From contig JAHBXC010000001.1 in assembly GCA_019636675.1 (NCBI GenBank), positions 1,054,001-1,118,000 of the forward strand: DNA of 64,000 nt, written 5' to 3'. Shown piece by piece: positions 26,417 through 36,752 of this stretch. The position numbers and the translations under genes are program-made. The stretch comes from Phycisphaeraceae bacterium (GTDB lineage: Bacteria; Planctomycetota; Phycisphaerae; Phycisphaerales; UBA1924). How positions within the stretch are numbered: position 1 is the stretch's first letter; the number at the start of each line of letters is the position of its first letter. The notes below the pieces were generated by a model. It did no database searches and was not told the origin of the DNA. It saw nothing but the letters and a program-made list of their open reading frames with translations.

Positions 26417-27697
26417 TTACAGTTTCTTCAGCGCACCCACTAGCGCATCAATATGCTCGGTCGTGTGCGCCGCGCTGATCTGCACGCGCAGCCGCGCATG
26501 CCCCTCGGGCACCACCGGATACCCGAAGCCGATCACGAACACGCCCATCTCGAGCAGACGCTTGCTCATCGCGATCGCCTTCGCGGTGTCGTGCACGATG
26601 ATCGGGCAGATCGCCGTGGGTGAATCCAGCACATCGAAGCCCGCGCCACGGATGTGCTTCCTCGCGTACGCCGTGTTGTCGCGAAGGCGCTGCACGCGCT
26701 CGGGCTCGCGCATCAGCACCTCGATCGCCTTGTCGGCGCTCAGCGCGACCGTCGCCGGCAGCGCGTTGCTGAACAGCGTGGGGCGCCCTCGCTGCACGAT
26801 CAGTTCGATGCCGTCCTTCGGCCCCGCGATATACCCGCCCGCGGCGCCGCCCAGCGCCTTGCCCAGCGTCCCCGTGAAGAAATCGATGTCGGCGCCGCGC
26901 ATCCCCTGGTGCTCGTGCGTGCCGCGCCCGGTCTGGCCCATCACGCCCGTGCCGTGCGAATCGTCGACGATGAGCAGCGCGCCGAACTCGTCGCAGATCC
27001 GGCGCATCGCGGGCAGGTCGGCGATGTCGCCCTCCATGCTGAACACGCCGTCGGTGCAGACCCAGATCACGCCCTCGAACGACTTGTCGGCGCGCGCCTC
27101 CTGCAGTTTGCGCCGAAGATCATTCAGGTCGTTGTGCTTATAGACGCCCTTGCGCAGCCCCTTCTTGATGACCGCCGCCAGGCGCACGCCATCAATAATC
27201 GACGCGTGGTTGAGTTCGTCGCTCAGGATGAGGTCCTGCGGCTCGCACAGCGTGGGGAAGATCGCCTCGTTGGCGTTCCAGCAACTGACGAAGGTGTACG
27301 ACGCCTCGACGCCCAGGAACTCAGCGATGCGCGCCTCGAGCCGGTGGTGGCAGTCGAAGGTGCCGCAGATGAAGCGCACGCTCGCCGTCCCTGCGCCGTA
27401 CTTCTTCAGCCCCTCGTGCCCGGCCTCGACGACCTCGGGGTGGTCGGCCAGCCCGAGATAGTTGTTGGAGCAGAAGCACAGGCACTCGCCGTAGCCCTTG
27501 ATGTTCACGACCGGGCCCATGGGCCCCTCGAGGGTCTGGAGGCGCTTCATCTGGCCGCTCTTCTCGAGCGAGGCGAGGGTCTCTCGCGTGCGCACGAAGA
27601 AGGGGTTGGCGCGTCGGTCGGTCGGGGTCATGGGGCGGCCGGGGGCGGGGGCGGGGGCGGGGGCGGGGGCGTTGCCGGGGGCGGGGGCCTGCGTCAT
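26417..27697 (-). CDS. kbl: Glycine C-acetyltransferase (2-amino-3-ketobutyrate CoA ligase)
   Basis: 426 residues from the ATG at 27697, with CAGGAGAG upstream. A Pro/Ala-rich extension of about 22 residues precedes the normal N-terminus; ATG 27631 is an internal alternative. The body is an alpha-oxoamine synthase: FCSNNYLGLADHPEV, GAGTASVRFICGT, the Asp/His pair VDDSHGTGVMG, and the PLP-binding Lys in FTGTLGKALGGAAGG. With CoA, 2-amino-3-oxobutyrate is cleaved to glycine and acetyl-CoA, the last step of threonine degradation. The usual partner threonine dehydrogenase is not adjacent. Kbl is preferred over BioF because of the conserved N-terminus and the RPTLFSNALPATV stretch. Confidence 0.9.
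   Translation of the reverse strand: MTQAPAPGNAPAPAPAPAPGRPMTPTDRRANPFFVRTRETLASLEKSGQMKRLQTLEGPMGPVVNIKGYGECLCFCSNNYLGLADHPEVVEAGHEGLKKYGAGTASVRFICGTFDCHHRLEARIAEFLGVEASYTFVSCWNANEAIFPTLCEPQDLILSDELNHASIIDGVRLAAVIKKGLRKGVYKHNDLNDLRRKLQEARADKSFEGVIWVCTDGVFSMEGDIADLPAMRRICDEFGALLIVDDSHGTGVMGQTGRGTHEHQGMRGADIDFFTGTLGKALGGAAGGYIAGPKDGIELIVQRGRPTLFSNALPATVALSADKAIEVLMREPERVQRLRDNTAYARKHIRGAGFDVLDSPTAICPIIVHDTAKAIAMSKRLLEMGVFVIGFGYPVVPEGHARLRVQISAAHTTEHIDALVGALKKL
27637..27690. repeat. GGGGGC tandem repeat in the start of kbl
   Basis: Runs of GGGGGC repeated with one interruption (GTTGCC) encode the Ala-Pro repeat at kbl codons 3-21. At least six G-runs of four to five bases sit close together on the plus strand, which is the template strand of kbl, giving strong G-quadruplex potential. 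Such repeats are prone to length change by slippage. Confidence 0.8.
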
Positions 27698-27766
27698 GGG
27701 GCTCTCCTGCGAAGCGTGGGGCGTGCTCGCACAGTCTAGAACCCCGCGGCGCATACCATCGCCCGA

Positions 27767-28477
27767 ATGGCCAAGACCCCCTCCAGAGCGTCCGACGTCG
27801 ATGTCCGCGTGATCTCGATCGGCGCCCTCGACATAAACCCCCTCTGGGGCGAGCGTGCGCCCACGCGCACCGGGCATTCCACGACCACCCTGATCCGCGC
27901 CGGCGACCGGCGCATCCTCGTCGACCCGGGCCTCCCGGCCCCGGCCCTCGTCGCGCGCCTGGGCGAGCGCAGCGGCCTCACCCCCGACGCCATCACCCAT
28001 ATCTTCCTCACCTCGTTCCGCCCCGACTGCCGGCGCGCCCTCGACGCGTTCCCCGAAGCGATCTGGTGGATCAGCGAGGCCGAGCGCGAATCGGTCGGCG
28101 TCCCCCTCGCGATGAAACTCCGCGAGGCGCTCGACGAGAACGACGAAGAAGTGATGGACGCGCTCCATCGCGAGGTCGCGCTGCTGCAGCGCTGCGAGCC
28201 CGCCCCCGACCAGTTGGCCGATCGCCTCTCGCTCTTCCCCCTCCCGGGCGTCACCCCGGGAATGACGGGCCTTCTCCTGGCCGAGCCGCGCCATACGACG
28301 CTCCTCACGGGCGACGCGATCCCCACGGTCGAGCACCTGCTCGAAGGTCAGGCGCCGCGCTCCGCCCACGATGTCGCGCAGGCCCGCCAGAGTCTCGCCG
28401 AAGCCATCGAAATCGCGGATTTCCTCGTGCTGGGGCGCGACAACCTCGTCGTGAACCCCGTGCGCCGTCCGTTCTGA
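27767..28477 (+). CDS. Metallo-beta-lactamase-fold protein lacking metal ligands
   Basis: 236 residues. The fold is recognisable: TTTLIRAGDRRILVDPGLPAP at about 39-60, a strand and turn at HIFLTSFRPD (about 83-92), LPGVTPGMTGLLL and LLTGDAI. The metal-binding signature His-x-His-x-Asp-His, expected right after IFLT, is SFRPDC, and the usual PGHTPG is PGVTPG. Only the late Asp (TGDA) remains. The protein is therefore unlikely to bind two zinc ions in the normal way, and may be a non-catalytic relative or use another chemistry. It is divergent from kbl with 69 bases between starts. There is no SD; a TACCAT lies seven bases before the ATG. Confidence 0.75.
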   Translation: MAKTPSRASDVDVRVISIGALDINPLWGERAPTRTGHSTTTLIRAGDRRILVDPGLPAPALVARLGERSGLTPDAITHIFLTSFRPDCRRALDAFPEAIWWISEAERESVGVPLAMKLREALDENDEEVMDALHREVALLQRCEPAPDQLADRLSLFPLPGVTPGMTGLLLAEPRHTTLLTGDAIPTVEHLLEGQAPRSAHDVAQARQSLAEAIEIADFLVLGRDNLVVNPVRRPF

Positions 28478-28522
28478 GCGGATCCCTGAACCCTCCTGCG
28501 CCCCGTCGGGTATGGTGAAGCG

Positions 28523-30541
28523 ATGCACCCCGCGACCCGCCGTGCCCTCCCGATCCTCGCCGCGTGCCTGCTGGGCGCGACGCCCGGCGCGTTCGCGCAA
28601 CCACCGGTCGTGAACCGGGGGCAGAACAGCGCGACGCCAACGCCCTTCGACGCGAGCAAACTCCCGCCCCCTGTCCTGCTCGGCGCGCGCATCGAAGCCA
28701 TCCGACGGCGCATCCCCGTCGTCGATCAGGTCGTCATCGTGCCCTCCAAAGAGGCCTACGTCGACGCCCTCTCTCGCTGGCGCGTCGACGCGCGCTTCCC
28801 CGTCCTCATCGACGACGGCAGCATCGTCGCCCGCGAGAACATCGCCCGCTTCGTGCGCGCCTTCGCACCCTCCAAAGTCCTGCGCTGGGAGGGCGAGAAC
28901 ACCGTCTGGGCGCAATCCGTCGAGGCCCAGCGCAACCTCATGGGCGGCGCGATCGCCAGGGCGTGGGGCGTCGAAACCTACTCCGAACTCCCCAGCGCCT
29001 TCCGCGAACTGACCTTCATCCCCCCGGGCGTCGTGCTCATGTCCGAGTCCGACCCGGCATGGACCGGAGGGCTCGCCCTCGCGATCGGGCGAGGCCAGAT
29101 CCCCCTCTGGCTCACGCGCGACACCGACCAGCTCTCCACCGAACTCTCGGGCGAGATCTCCCAGCAGACCCTCGAAGACCTGCGCTCCCTCATCGAACGC
29201 GAACTCGACCGGCTCGGCCTCCCGTGGCGAGGGCTTGGCGACGCGATCGACGCCATCACCATCGCGCTCAACATGCCGGCGCGCGTCTCGCAGAACAACC
29301 CGCCCCCCGGCGCGCAGCCCACCGACGACGAGCCCGCCAACGGGCCGGCCCTCGCGCTCACCGACCTCGTCGGGCGCCACCCCTCGGGCGAGCGCTTCGC
29401 CTGGGCCGGCATCCTGCTGGGCAACGAGCACGAGGCCGCCTATCGCGCCATGTGCGCGCTCTTCCTCCAGCCCACGCGCGCCTGGCTCTTCAACGGCTAC
29501 AAGGCCGAGGGCGCCTTCGCCAACTACTCCCTCGCCCCAACACGCCAGCAACTCGACGACGCCGGCCTCGTCCCCACCATCGACGACGCGCCCTTCTCGG
29601 GCATCCAGCACTGGCGACGCAGACTCGTCCGCGGCGTCGACGCCGGCTTCGTCCATGTCAACACCTCCGGAATGCGCCGCGTCTTCAACCTCAACCCCGG
29701 GCAGGGCAACGCCGGCGATATCCCCATCCTCACCACCCCGGCCTTCGTCCACTTCATCCACTCCTTCTCGGCCCAGGACCTGAGCGACCGCAACTCCATC
29801 GCCCGCCGCTGGCTCGAGAACGGCGCCTACGCCTATGTCGGCTCCGTCGACGAGCCCTTCCTCACCGCCTTCCACACGCCCGAGGTCTTCATCGCGCGCC
29901 TGCGCAGCTTCGCGCCGCTCGGCGCCGCCGCTCGCATGGACACCTCCCCGCCCTGGAAAATCAATATCTACGGCGACCCGCTCTTCACCATGGGCCCGCG
30001 CGCCGACCGCGCCGCCACAGGCCCCGAACTGCCCGACGCCGTCGACCTCGACGAAACGATGCGCGACGCGCTGCGCGAGCGCCGCTTCCCCGACGCCGCC
30101 CGCGCGCTCCTCGCCCTCGGACGCGACGCCGACCTCGCTCGCCTCTACAAGGCCGCGACCCGCGCCGACGACGCCGAGATCGACCCCGAGTTCGCCGAGC
30201 TGGCGCTCTCGTCGCTGTGGCGCACCGGCGAACGCGAAGCCCTGCTCGACGCGGCCCGACGCGTCGAGCCCCAGCGGATGAGCAACTCTCCTCTGCAGGA
30301 CATGCTCTGGCACGCCCTCGCGCCCACGCTGAGCGTCATCGCCCCCACGCCCGAGGTCTCCGCCGCCCTGCGCGACAATGTGCGCAACTGGAACATCGTC
30401 CCCGATGTCGAGAACGCCGCGATGGCCACCAGCGTCGCCGACTCCCCCGCCGCCGCCCGCGCCTTCATCGAGCAGTCCACCTCGCGCACACGCAACGAAC
30501 GCGTGCGCCAACGGATCATGGAACTGATGAACAAGTATTGA
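28523..30541 (+). CDS. Large exported protein, possible C25/TIGR03790-like
   Basis: 672 residues. Signal peptide to about residue 25 (AFAQ). Early strands IPVVDQVVIVPSKEAY and an ARFPVLIDD stretch are followed by a long alpha/beta region, then, at about 430-490, LENGAYAYVGSVDEPFLTAF and INIYGDPLFTMGP. A Gly-Ala-x-Ala-Tyr-Val-Gly segment leading to a Gly-Asp-Pro-Leu end is seen in gingipain-type (C25) peptidases and in the TIGR03790 family common in planctomycetes. No convincing catalytic Cys/His pair could be picked out by eye, so peptidase activity is not claimed. The C-terminal 150 residues are helical. It lies 45 bases after the MBL-fold gene, and a repeat begins five bases after its stop. 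Confidence 0.7.
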   Translation: MHPATRRALPILAACLLGATPGAFAQPPVVNRGQNSATPTPFDASKLPPPVLLGARIEAIRRRIPVVDQVVIVPSKEAYVDALSRWRVDARFPVLIDDGSIVARENIARFVRAFAPSKVLRWEGENTVWAQSVEAQRNLMGGAIARAWGVETYSELPSAFRELTFIPPGVVLMSESDPAWTGGLALAIGRGQIPLWLTRDTDQLSTELSGEISQQTLEDLRSLIERELDRLGLPWRGLGDAIDAITIALNMPARVSQNNPPPGAQPTDDEPANGPALALTDLVGRHPSGERFAWAGILLGNEHEAAYRAMCALFLQPTRAWLFNGYKAEGAFANYSLAPTRQQLDDAGLVPTIDDAPFSGIQHWRRRLVRGVDAGFVHVNTSGMRRVFNLNPGQGNAGDIPILTTPAFVHFIHSFSAQDLSDRNSIARRWLENGAYAYVGSVDEPFLTAFHTPEVFIARLRSFAPLGAAARMDTSPPWKINIYGDPLFTMGPRADRAATGPELPDAVDLDETMRDALRERRFPDAARALLALGRDADLARLYKAATRADDAEIDPEFAELALSSLWRTGEREALLDAARRVEPQRMSNSPLQDMLWHALAPTLSVIAPTPEVSAALRDNVRNWNIVPDVENAAMATSVADSPAAARAFIEQSTSRTRNERVRQRIMELMNKY

Positions 30542-30545
30542 GGAA

Positions 30546-30647
30546 GGCACAAGGCTCTGGGCACAAGGCACAAGAGAGAGGCGGGATAAGGGAAAGGCGC
30601 CGCTCGACGGGCTCCGCCCTTGTGCCTCTTGCCCAGTGCCTTGTGCC
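30546..30647. repeat. Imperfect 29-base inverted repeat after the 28523 gene
   Basis: Arms at 30546-30574 and 30619-30647 are reverse complements with four mismatches and are built from GGCACAAGG units. The 44 bases between are purine-rich, then GC-rich. The element starts five bases after the stop. It could fold as a long hairpin in the 3' end of the transcript. The remaining 124 bases up to the next gene contain nothing else recognisable. Confidence 0.75.
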
Positions 30648-30771
30648 GTCCCCCGCCCCCTTGCCCCGGACCCGAAAATCCGCCACCATGCGGCCTTTAC
30701 GATTCCTCCCCACTCGGTCAACCATCGCCTGACCGCCCCGCAGGCCCTCCAACTCCACCCGGAGCCCCCCG

Positions 30772-33366
<2,595 letters not shown>

Positions 33367-33420
33367 CCACGCACTACGCCCCCCTTCCGCACGCTGCCGC
33401 TCGAACAAGGAACCAACGCC

Positions 33421-34263
33421 ATGAAACTCCTCGGCAACCTCCTGATGACCGCCTGCCTGATCGCCGGGTGCCTCGCCGCCGCGACCTCCTACCGCCCTCG
33501 CACCACCGACGACCGCATCGTCGGGCTCACGCAGACCGCGCCCGCCGGCGCACGCGAGAAGACGCAGGACGAGCTCAACGACCTCCGCGACAAATACGCC
33601 GCCGGAGGCATCACCGCCGAGGCCTACACCCGCCAGCGCGAGGCGCTCGTGCCCCTCGTCCCGCCCGGCGCAGGCGACGACGCGAAGATCACCGAAGAGG
33701 ACCTCGCGAGCCTGCGCGCCGAGAGCGAGCCGGGCGTCCCCATCGCGCGCAATGTCAAGGTGCAGGAGTTCTCCGTCGCACGCTGGCCGCACGCGTGGCT
33801 CTTCGCGATCAGCGCGCTGGGACTGTTCGCCGGGGCGATGCTCGTGCGCACCTCGACGAAGCGCGCCCTCGCGGCCAAGGCGACCTCGCCCGGCTCGACG
33901 CCCGTCGGAGCCGACGCCCCCATCACCCCCGCCGCCGCCCTCGCTCGCACGCGAGAAGTCTGCGAGACGCTCCTGCGCGAATTCGCCTCGCTCCCCGACG
34001 ACCGGGCCCGGCTCGACGCCGTCGTCGACCGCCTGGGCGAGCTGCAGAAGAACGAGCTGGCGTCCTTCGTCGACGCGCGCCCCCAGCTCATCGCGACCAT
34101 CGGCATGGGGCGCTACGCCGAACTCATGGACCGCTTCGCCGCCGCCGAACGCCAGGTCAACCGCGCCTGGTCCGCCGCCGCCGACGGCGTGCTCGACGAG
34201 GCGCACCGCTGCCTCGCCAATGTGCCCCCCATGATGCGCGAGGCCGAAGCGAAACTCGCCTAA
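33421..34263 (+). CDS. Lipoprotein-like membrane protein downstream of the OPT transporter
   Basis: 280 residues. The N-terminus has a possible lipobox, LIAGC at Cys17. A charged, helical segment (about 50-110) precedes a membrane helix at about 124-145 (WLFAISALGLFAGAMLV). The C-terminal half (about 160-280) is helical and Ala/Arg/Glu-rich, without recognised motifs. Having both a lipobox and a later membrane helix is unusual, so one of the two signals may not function. It starts 54 bases after the transporter with AAGGAA upstream, suggesting co-expression and a possible accessory role. Not a recognised family. Its stop overlaps the end of the convergent hydrolase gene by four bases. Confidence 0.6.
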   Translation: MKLLGNLLMTACLIAGCLAAATSYRPRTTDDRIVGLTQTAPAGAREKTQDELNDLRDKYAAGGITAEAYTRQREALVPLVPPGAGDDAKITEEDLASLRAESEPGVPIARNVKVQEFSVARWPHAWLFAISALGLFAGAMLVRTSTKRALAAKATSPGSTPVGADAPITPAAALARTREVCETLLREFASLPDDRARLDAVVDRLGELQKNELASFVDARPQLIATIGMGRYAELMDRFAAAERQVNRAWSAAADGVLDEAHRCLANVPPMMREAEAKLA

Positions 34264-35561
34264 CGCCCCGCGTTCTCCTCGATCCACTCCACGATCTTCT
34301 CGAAGGTCGCGCCGGGGAGCATCGAGAACATCAGGATGTGCCCCGTCGCGAGCGACAGTCGCGCCGGGCGCCCCAGCGCCTCCCACAGCGCGTTGCCGGT
34401 GCGCGTGGGCACGATGTCGTCCATCGTCGCCTGCACCATGAACACCGGCGTGTCTCGCAGCGCCCACGACGCGCTGAGCGGGTCCAGGCGCGACGACGCC
34501 CGATACGCGTCGATCAGCTCACGGCGCGATGACCCGTGGTCGAAGTCCGCGTCCCCGGCCGACGCGCGCAGCCGCGGCCCCCTGAAAACCCCGCTCCGCT
34601 GCGTGACGCTCAGAAGGTCCCCGCCGCCCCCGATCAGCACCGCCGCGTCGAAAGCACGCTCGCCGCTCGCGTCGCGAAGGCCCGCCGCCAGCCCGGGCGT
34701 CGCGATCGCCCCGAGACTCGACGACACCACCACGCGAGGGCGCATCGGCGCGTCGGGCCACCGCTCCGCCGCCAGCGCGAGCGCCGCGCGCACCGCGTCG
34801 CTCCACTCGACGAACCCGTCGTCCACCATCGCCCCCACCGCCGCGCCCGCTTTCGACGCGTCGGCGTCGAACCGCGAGAGCTCGATCGGGCGCTCGCCCA
34901 GCACCACCTTCGCCGCCTGGAACACCCCCCAAGGCGGCTGCACGATCAGCAGCGTCCACCCGCGCGCCCGAAGCGCCTCAGCCAGCCGGAACTCCTCGCG
35001 CGTCAGCCCCAGCATCCCCGTGCAGTACAGCGCCACGCCTCGCGGGATGTCCCCCTCGCTCAGCTCCGGCGCCGCCAGCAGCATGTAGGTCATGAACCCC
35101 AGAGGCCCGCGCTCCCCGAACGCCTCTTCCGGCATGTCGGCGCGACGGCTCACATAGAACAGGCGCGTCGCGTCGAGCGAACGGCTCCACCCCGGCGCTC
35201 GCTCGCCGCGCCGGGTCTCGAACAACGCGCCGCGATCGGTCCGCATGCGCAGCGTCATGGGCGAACGGTCGCGCGAGCCCGCGATCGCGTAGGAACCCTC
35301 GTCCTCGCCCGCTTCCAGCCGCGCTTCCATCGGCTCCAGCGACTCAACAACCTCGCGAAGCCACTCCGCCATCAGTTCCGGGGCCCGGGGCGGCGCAACC
35401 CGCGGCGACGCGCCAGGACCGGATACGCGCGCCGACGACACGCTCGACAGCGACCGCTCGTTCCACTCCCATTTCGCGCACGCGCCGGCAGCCAGCAGCA
35501 GCGCGAGCGCCGCTCCGCCCGTCGCCATCCGCCCGATCGTCGTCAGTCGCTCGCGTCGCAT
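34260..35561 (-). CDS. Alpha/beta-hydrolase-fold lipoprotein
   Basis: 433 residues from the ATG at 35561. Signal sequence with lipobox LAAGAC at about Cys28. The rest is consistent with an alpha/beta hydrolase: GVALYCTGMLG with the oxyanion-type strand, a nucleophile elbow at VVVSSSLGAIA (Ser-x-Ser-x-Gly pattern), Asp in ATMDDIVPT and a late His in ATGHILMF, in the right order for a Ser-Asp-His triad. It is likely a surface or periplasmic esterase; the substrate is unknown. It starts two bases after the rtcB stop, so the two genes share an operon, although their roles look unrelated. Confidence 0.7.
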   Translation of the reverse strand: MRRERLTTIGRMATGGAALALLLAAGACAKWEWNERSLSSVSSARVSGPGASPRVAPPRAPELMAEWLREVVESLEPMEARLEAGEDEGSYAIAGSRDRSPMTLRMRTDRGALFETRRGERAPGWSRSLDATRLFYVSRRADMPEEAFGERGPLGFMTYMLLAAPELSEGDIPRGVALYCTGMLGLTREEFRLAEALRARGWTLLIVQPPWGVFQAAKVVLGERPIELSRFDADASKAGAAVGAMVDDGFVEWSDAVRAALALAAERWPDAPMRPRVVVSSSLGAIATPGLAAGLRDASGERAFDAAVLIGGGGDLLSVTQRSGVFRGPRLRASAGDADFDHGSSRRELIDAYRASSRLDPLSASWALRDTPVFMVQATMDDIVPTRTGNALWEALGRPARLSLATGHILMFSMLPGATFEKIVEWIEENAGR

Positions 35562-35563
35562 CG

Positions 35564-36733
35564 TCAATCCTTGTACGGGTCGTGCTCGTCCTCGCCCGCC
35601 ATCACTACGACGATCGGGCGCAGCACTCGCTCGATCTCGATCGTCCCCGCGTGCGCGTCCAGCACCGTGCGCAACTTCCTGTACACCTGCGGCGCCTCGT
35701 CGGCCCCGCCGCCTCGCAGTTCCACGCCCATGTCGGCCAGTTCGTGCTCCACCTTCCGGAAATTCACCGCCCCGCCCCGCACCCGAACCTTCTGGCCGTT
35801 CCTCCACACCGCCTTGCCCGCCGCCTGCGTGCGGCTCATCACCCTGCCGGCGCCGTGCACCGTCGAGTACAGGTTCTCCCTCGCTTCGTCCGTCTCCACT
35901 CCCCGGATGATCACGCTCATATCACCCATCGAACCGCCCACGAACCCGCGCTGCCCGGGGAACGCCGGCGTCGCGCCCTTGCGCACGACCCAGTATTCGC
36001 GCCCGAAGTGCGTCTCCTTCCACGCAAAGTTGTGGTGATTGTGCACCTCGTCGAGGATCTCGCCCCCGAGTATCTCCCTCACAACCTTCCGTGCGACATA
36101 CTCACGGCCCGCGTACGCGTACCGGCCGGCCAGCGTCATCGCGAGGATGTACCGCTCGCCCAGGTCGGTCCCGGCGCCCACGACCGCCGGCGCGACCTCC
36201 ATGCCGTCCTTGCCGCCCGCCGCATGCAGATAGTGCGTCGCGATCCGGTGCCCGAAGCCGCGGCTGCCGAAGTGCACGCCGACCCAGACCGAGTCTTCAT
36301 CGTCGACAAACACATCGACATAGTGATTGCCCGAGCCGACGGTCCCGAGCTGACTGACCGCGAGGTCTTTCAGCGCCGCGACCTCCGGGATCGCCCACGC
36401 CGGGTCGTCGTCGAACAGCGCGTGATCGACGCGCTCGTCGTTCTTTCGCCCGATGCCGAACGAAACCTCGCGCCAGATCCGGTTCGCGACCTTCGGCGCG
36501 TCGACCTGCGCGCGTGTGAGGTTCGTGCGGATCGCCATGTTGCCGCAGGCGATGTCGAACCCCACGCCGCTGGGGCTGATCGCGTCCTCGAAGGCGACAA
36601 CGCCCCCGACGGGCTGCGCGTAGCCCAGGTGCCCGTCGGCACAGAGCACGCCCCGCGCGCCGCCGGCGTCGATGCACCGCCGCAGCTGCGCGATGGTGCG
36701 CGCGTCGTGCTGGCCGACCACCCTGACAGTCAC
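35564..36733 (-). CDS. rtcB: RtcB RNA ligase
   Basis: 389 residues. RtcB joins RNA ends bearing 2',3'-cyclic phosphate or 3'-phosphate to 5'-OH ends using GTP and Mn2+. Metal ligands and the core are visible: CADGHLGYAQPVGG and GFDIACGNMA (Asp and Cys ligands), GTVGSGNHYVDV, VHFGSRGFGH, VHNHHNFAW and GAGRVMSRTQA. The shortened N-terminus and the length identify the smaller bacterial subtype instead of the 408-residue E. coli form. No archease, RtcA or RtcR is adjacent. It is followed by a hydrolase lipoprotein gene two bases later and preceded by a metallopeptidase gene 19 bases upstream, suggesting read-through from the same direction. Confidence 0.92.
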   Translation of the reverse strand: MTVRVVGQHDARTIAQLRRCIDAGGARGVLCADGHLGYAQPVGGVVAFEDAISPSGVGFDIACGNMAIRTNLTRAQVDAPKVANRIWREVSFGIGRKNDERVDHALFDDDPAWAIPEVAALKDLAVSQLGTVGSGNHYVDVFVDDEDSVWVGVHFGSRGFGHRIATHYLHAAGGKDGMEVAPAVVGAGTDLGERYILAMTLAGRYAYAGREYVARKVVREILGGEILDEVHNHHNFAWKETHFGREYWVVRKGATPAFPGQRGFVGGSMGDMSVIIRGVETDEARENLYSTVHGAGRVMSRTQAAGKAVWRNGQKVRVRGGAVNFRKVEHELADMGVELRGGGADEAPQVYRKLRTVLDAHAGTIEIERVLRPIVVVMAGEDEHDPYKD

Positions 36734-36752
36734 GCGTCCCGCCTTTCTCGCC

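Noticed and set aside
27698..30721. A continuous minus-strand frame extending upstream of kbl for another 1000 residues
   Set aside because: Upstream of the SD-supported start at 27697 it overlaps the MBL-fold and 28523 genes in antisense and has no protein-like composition.
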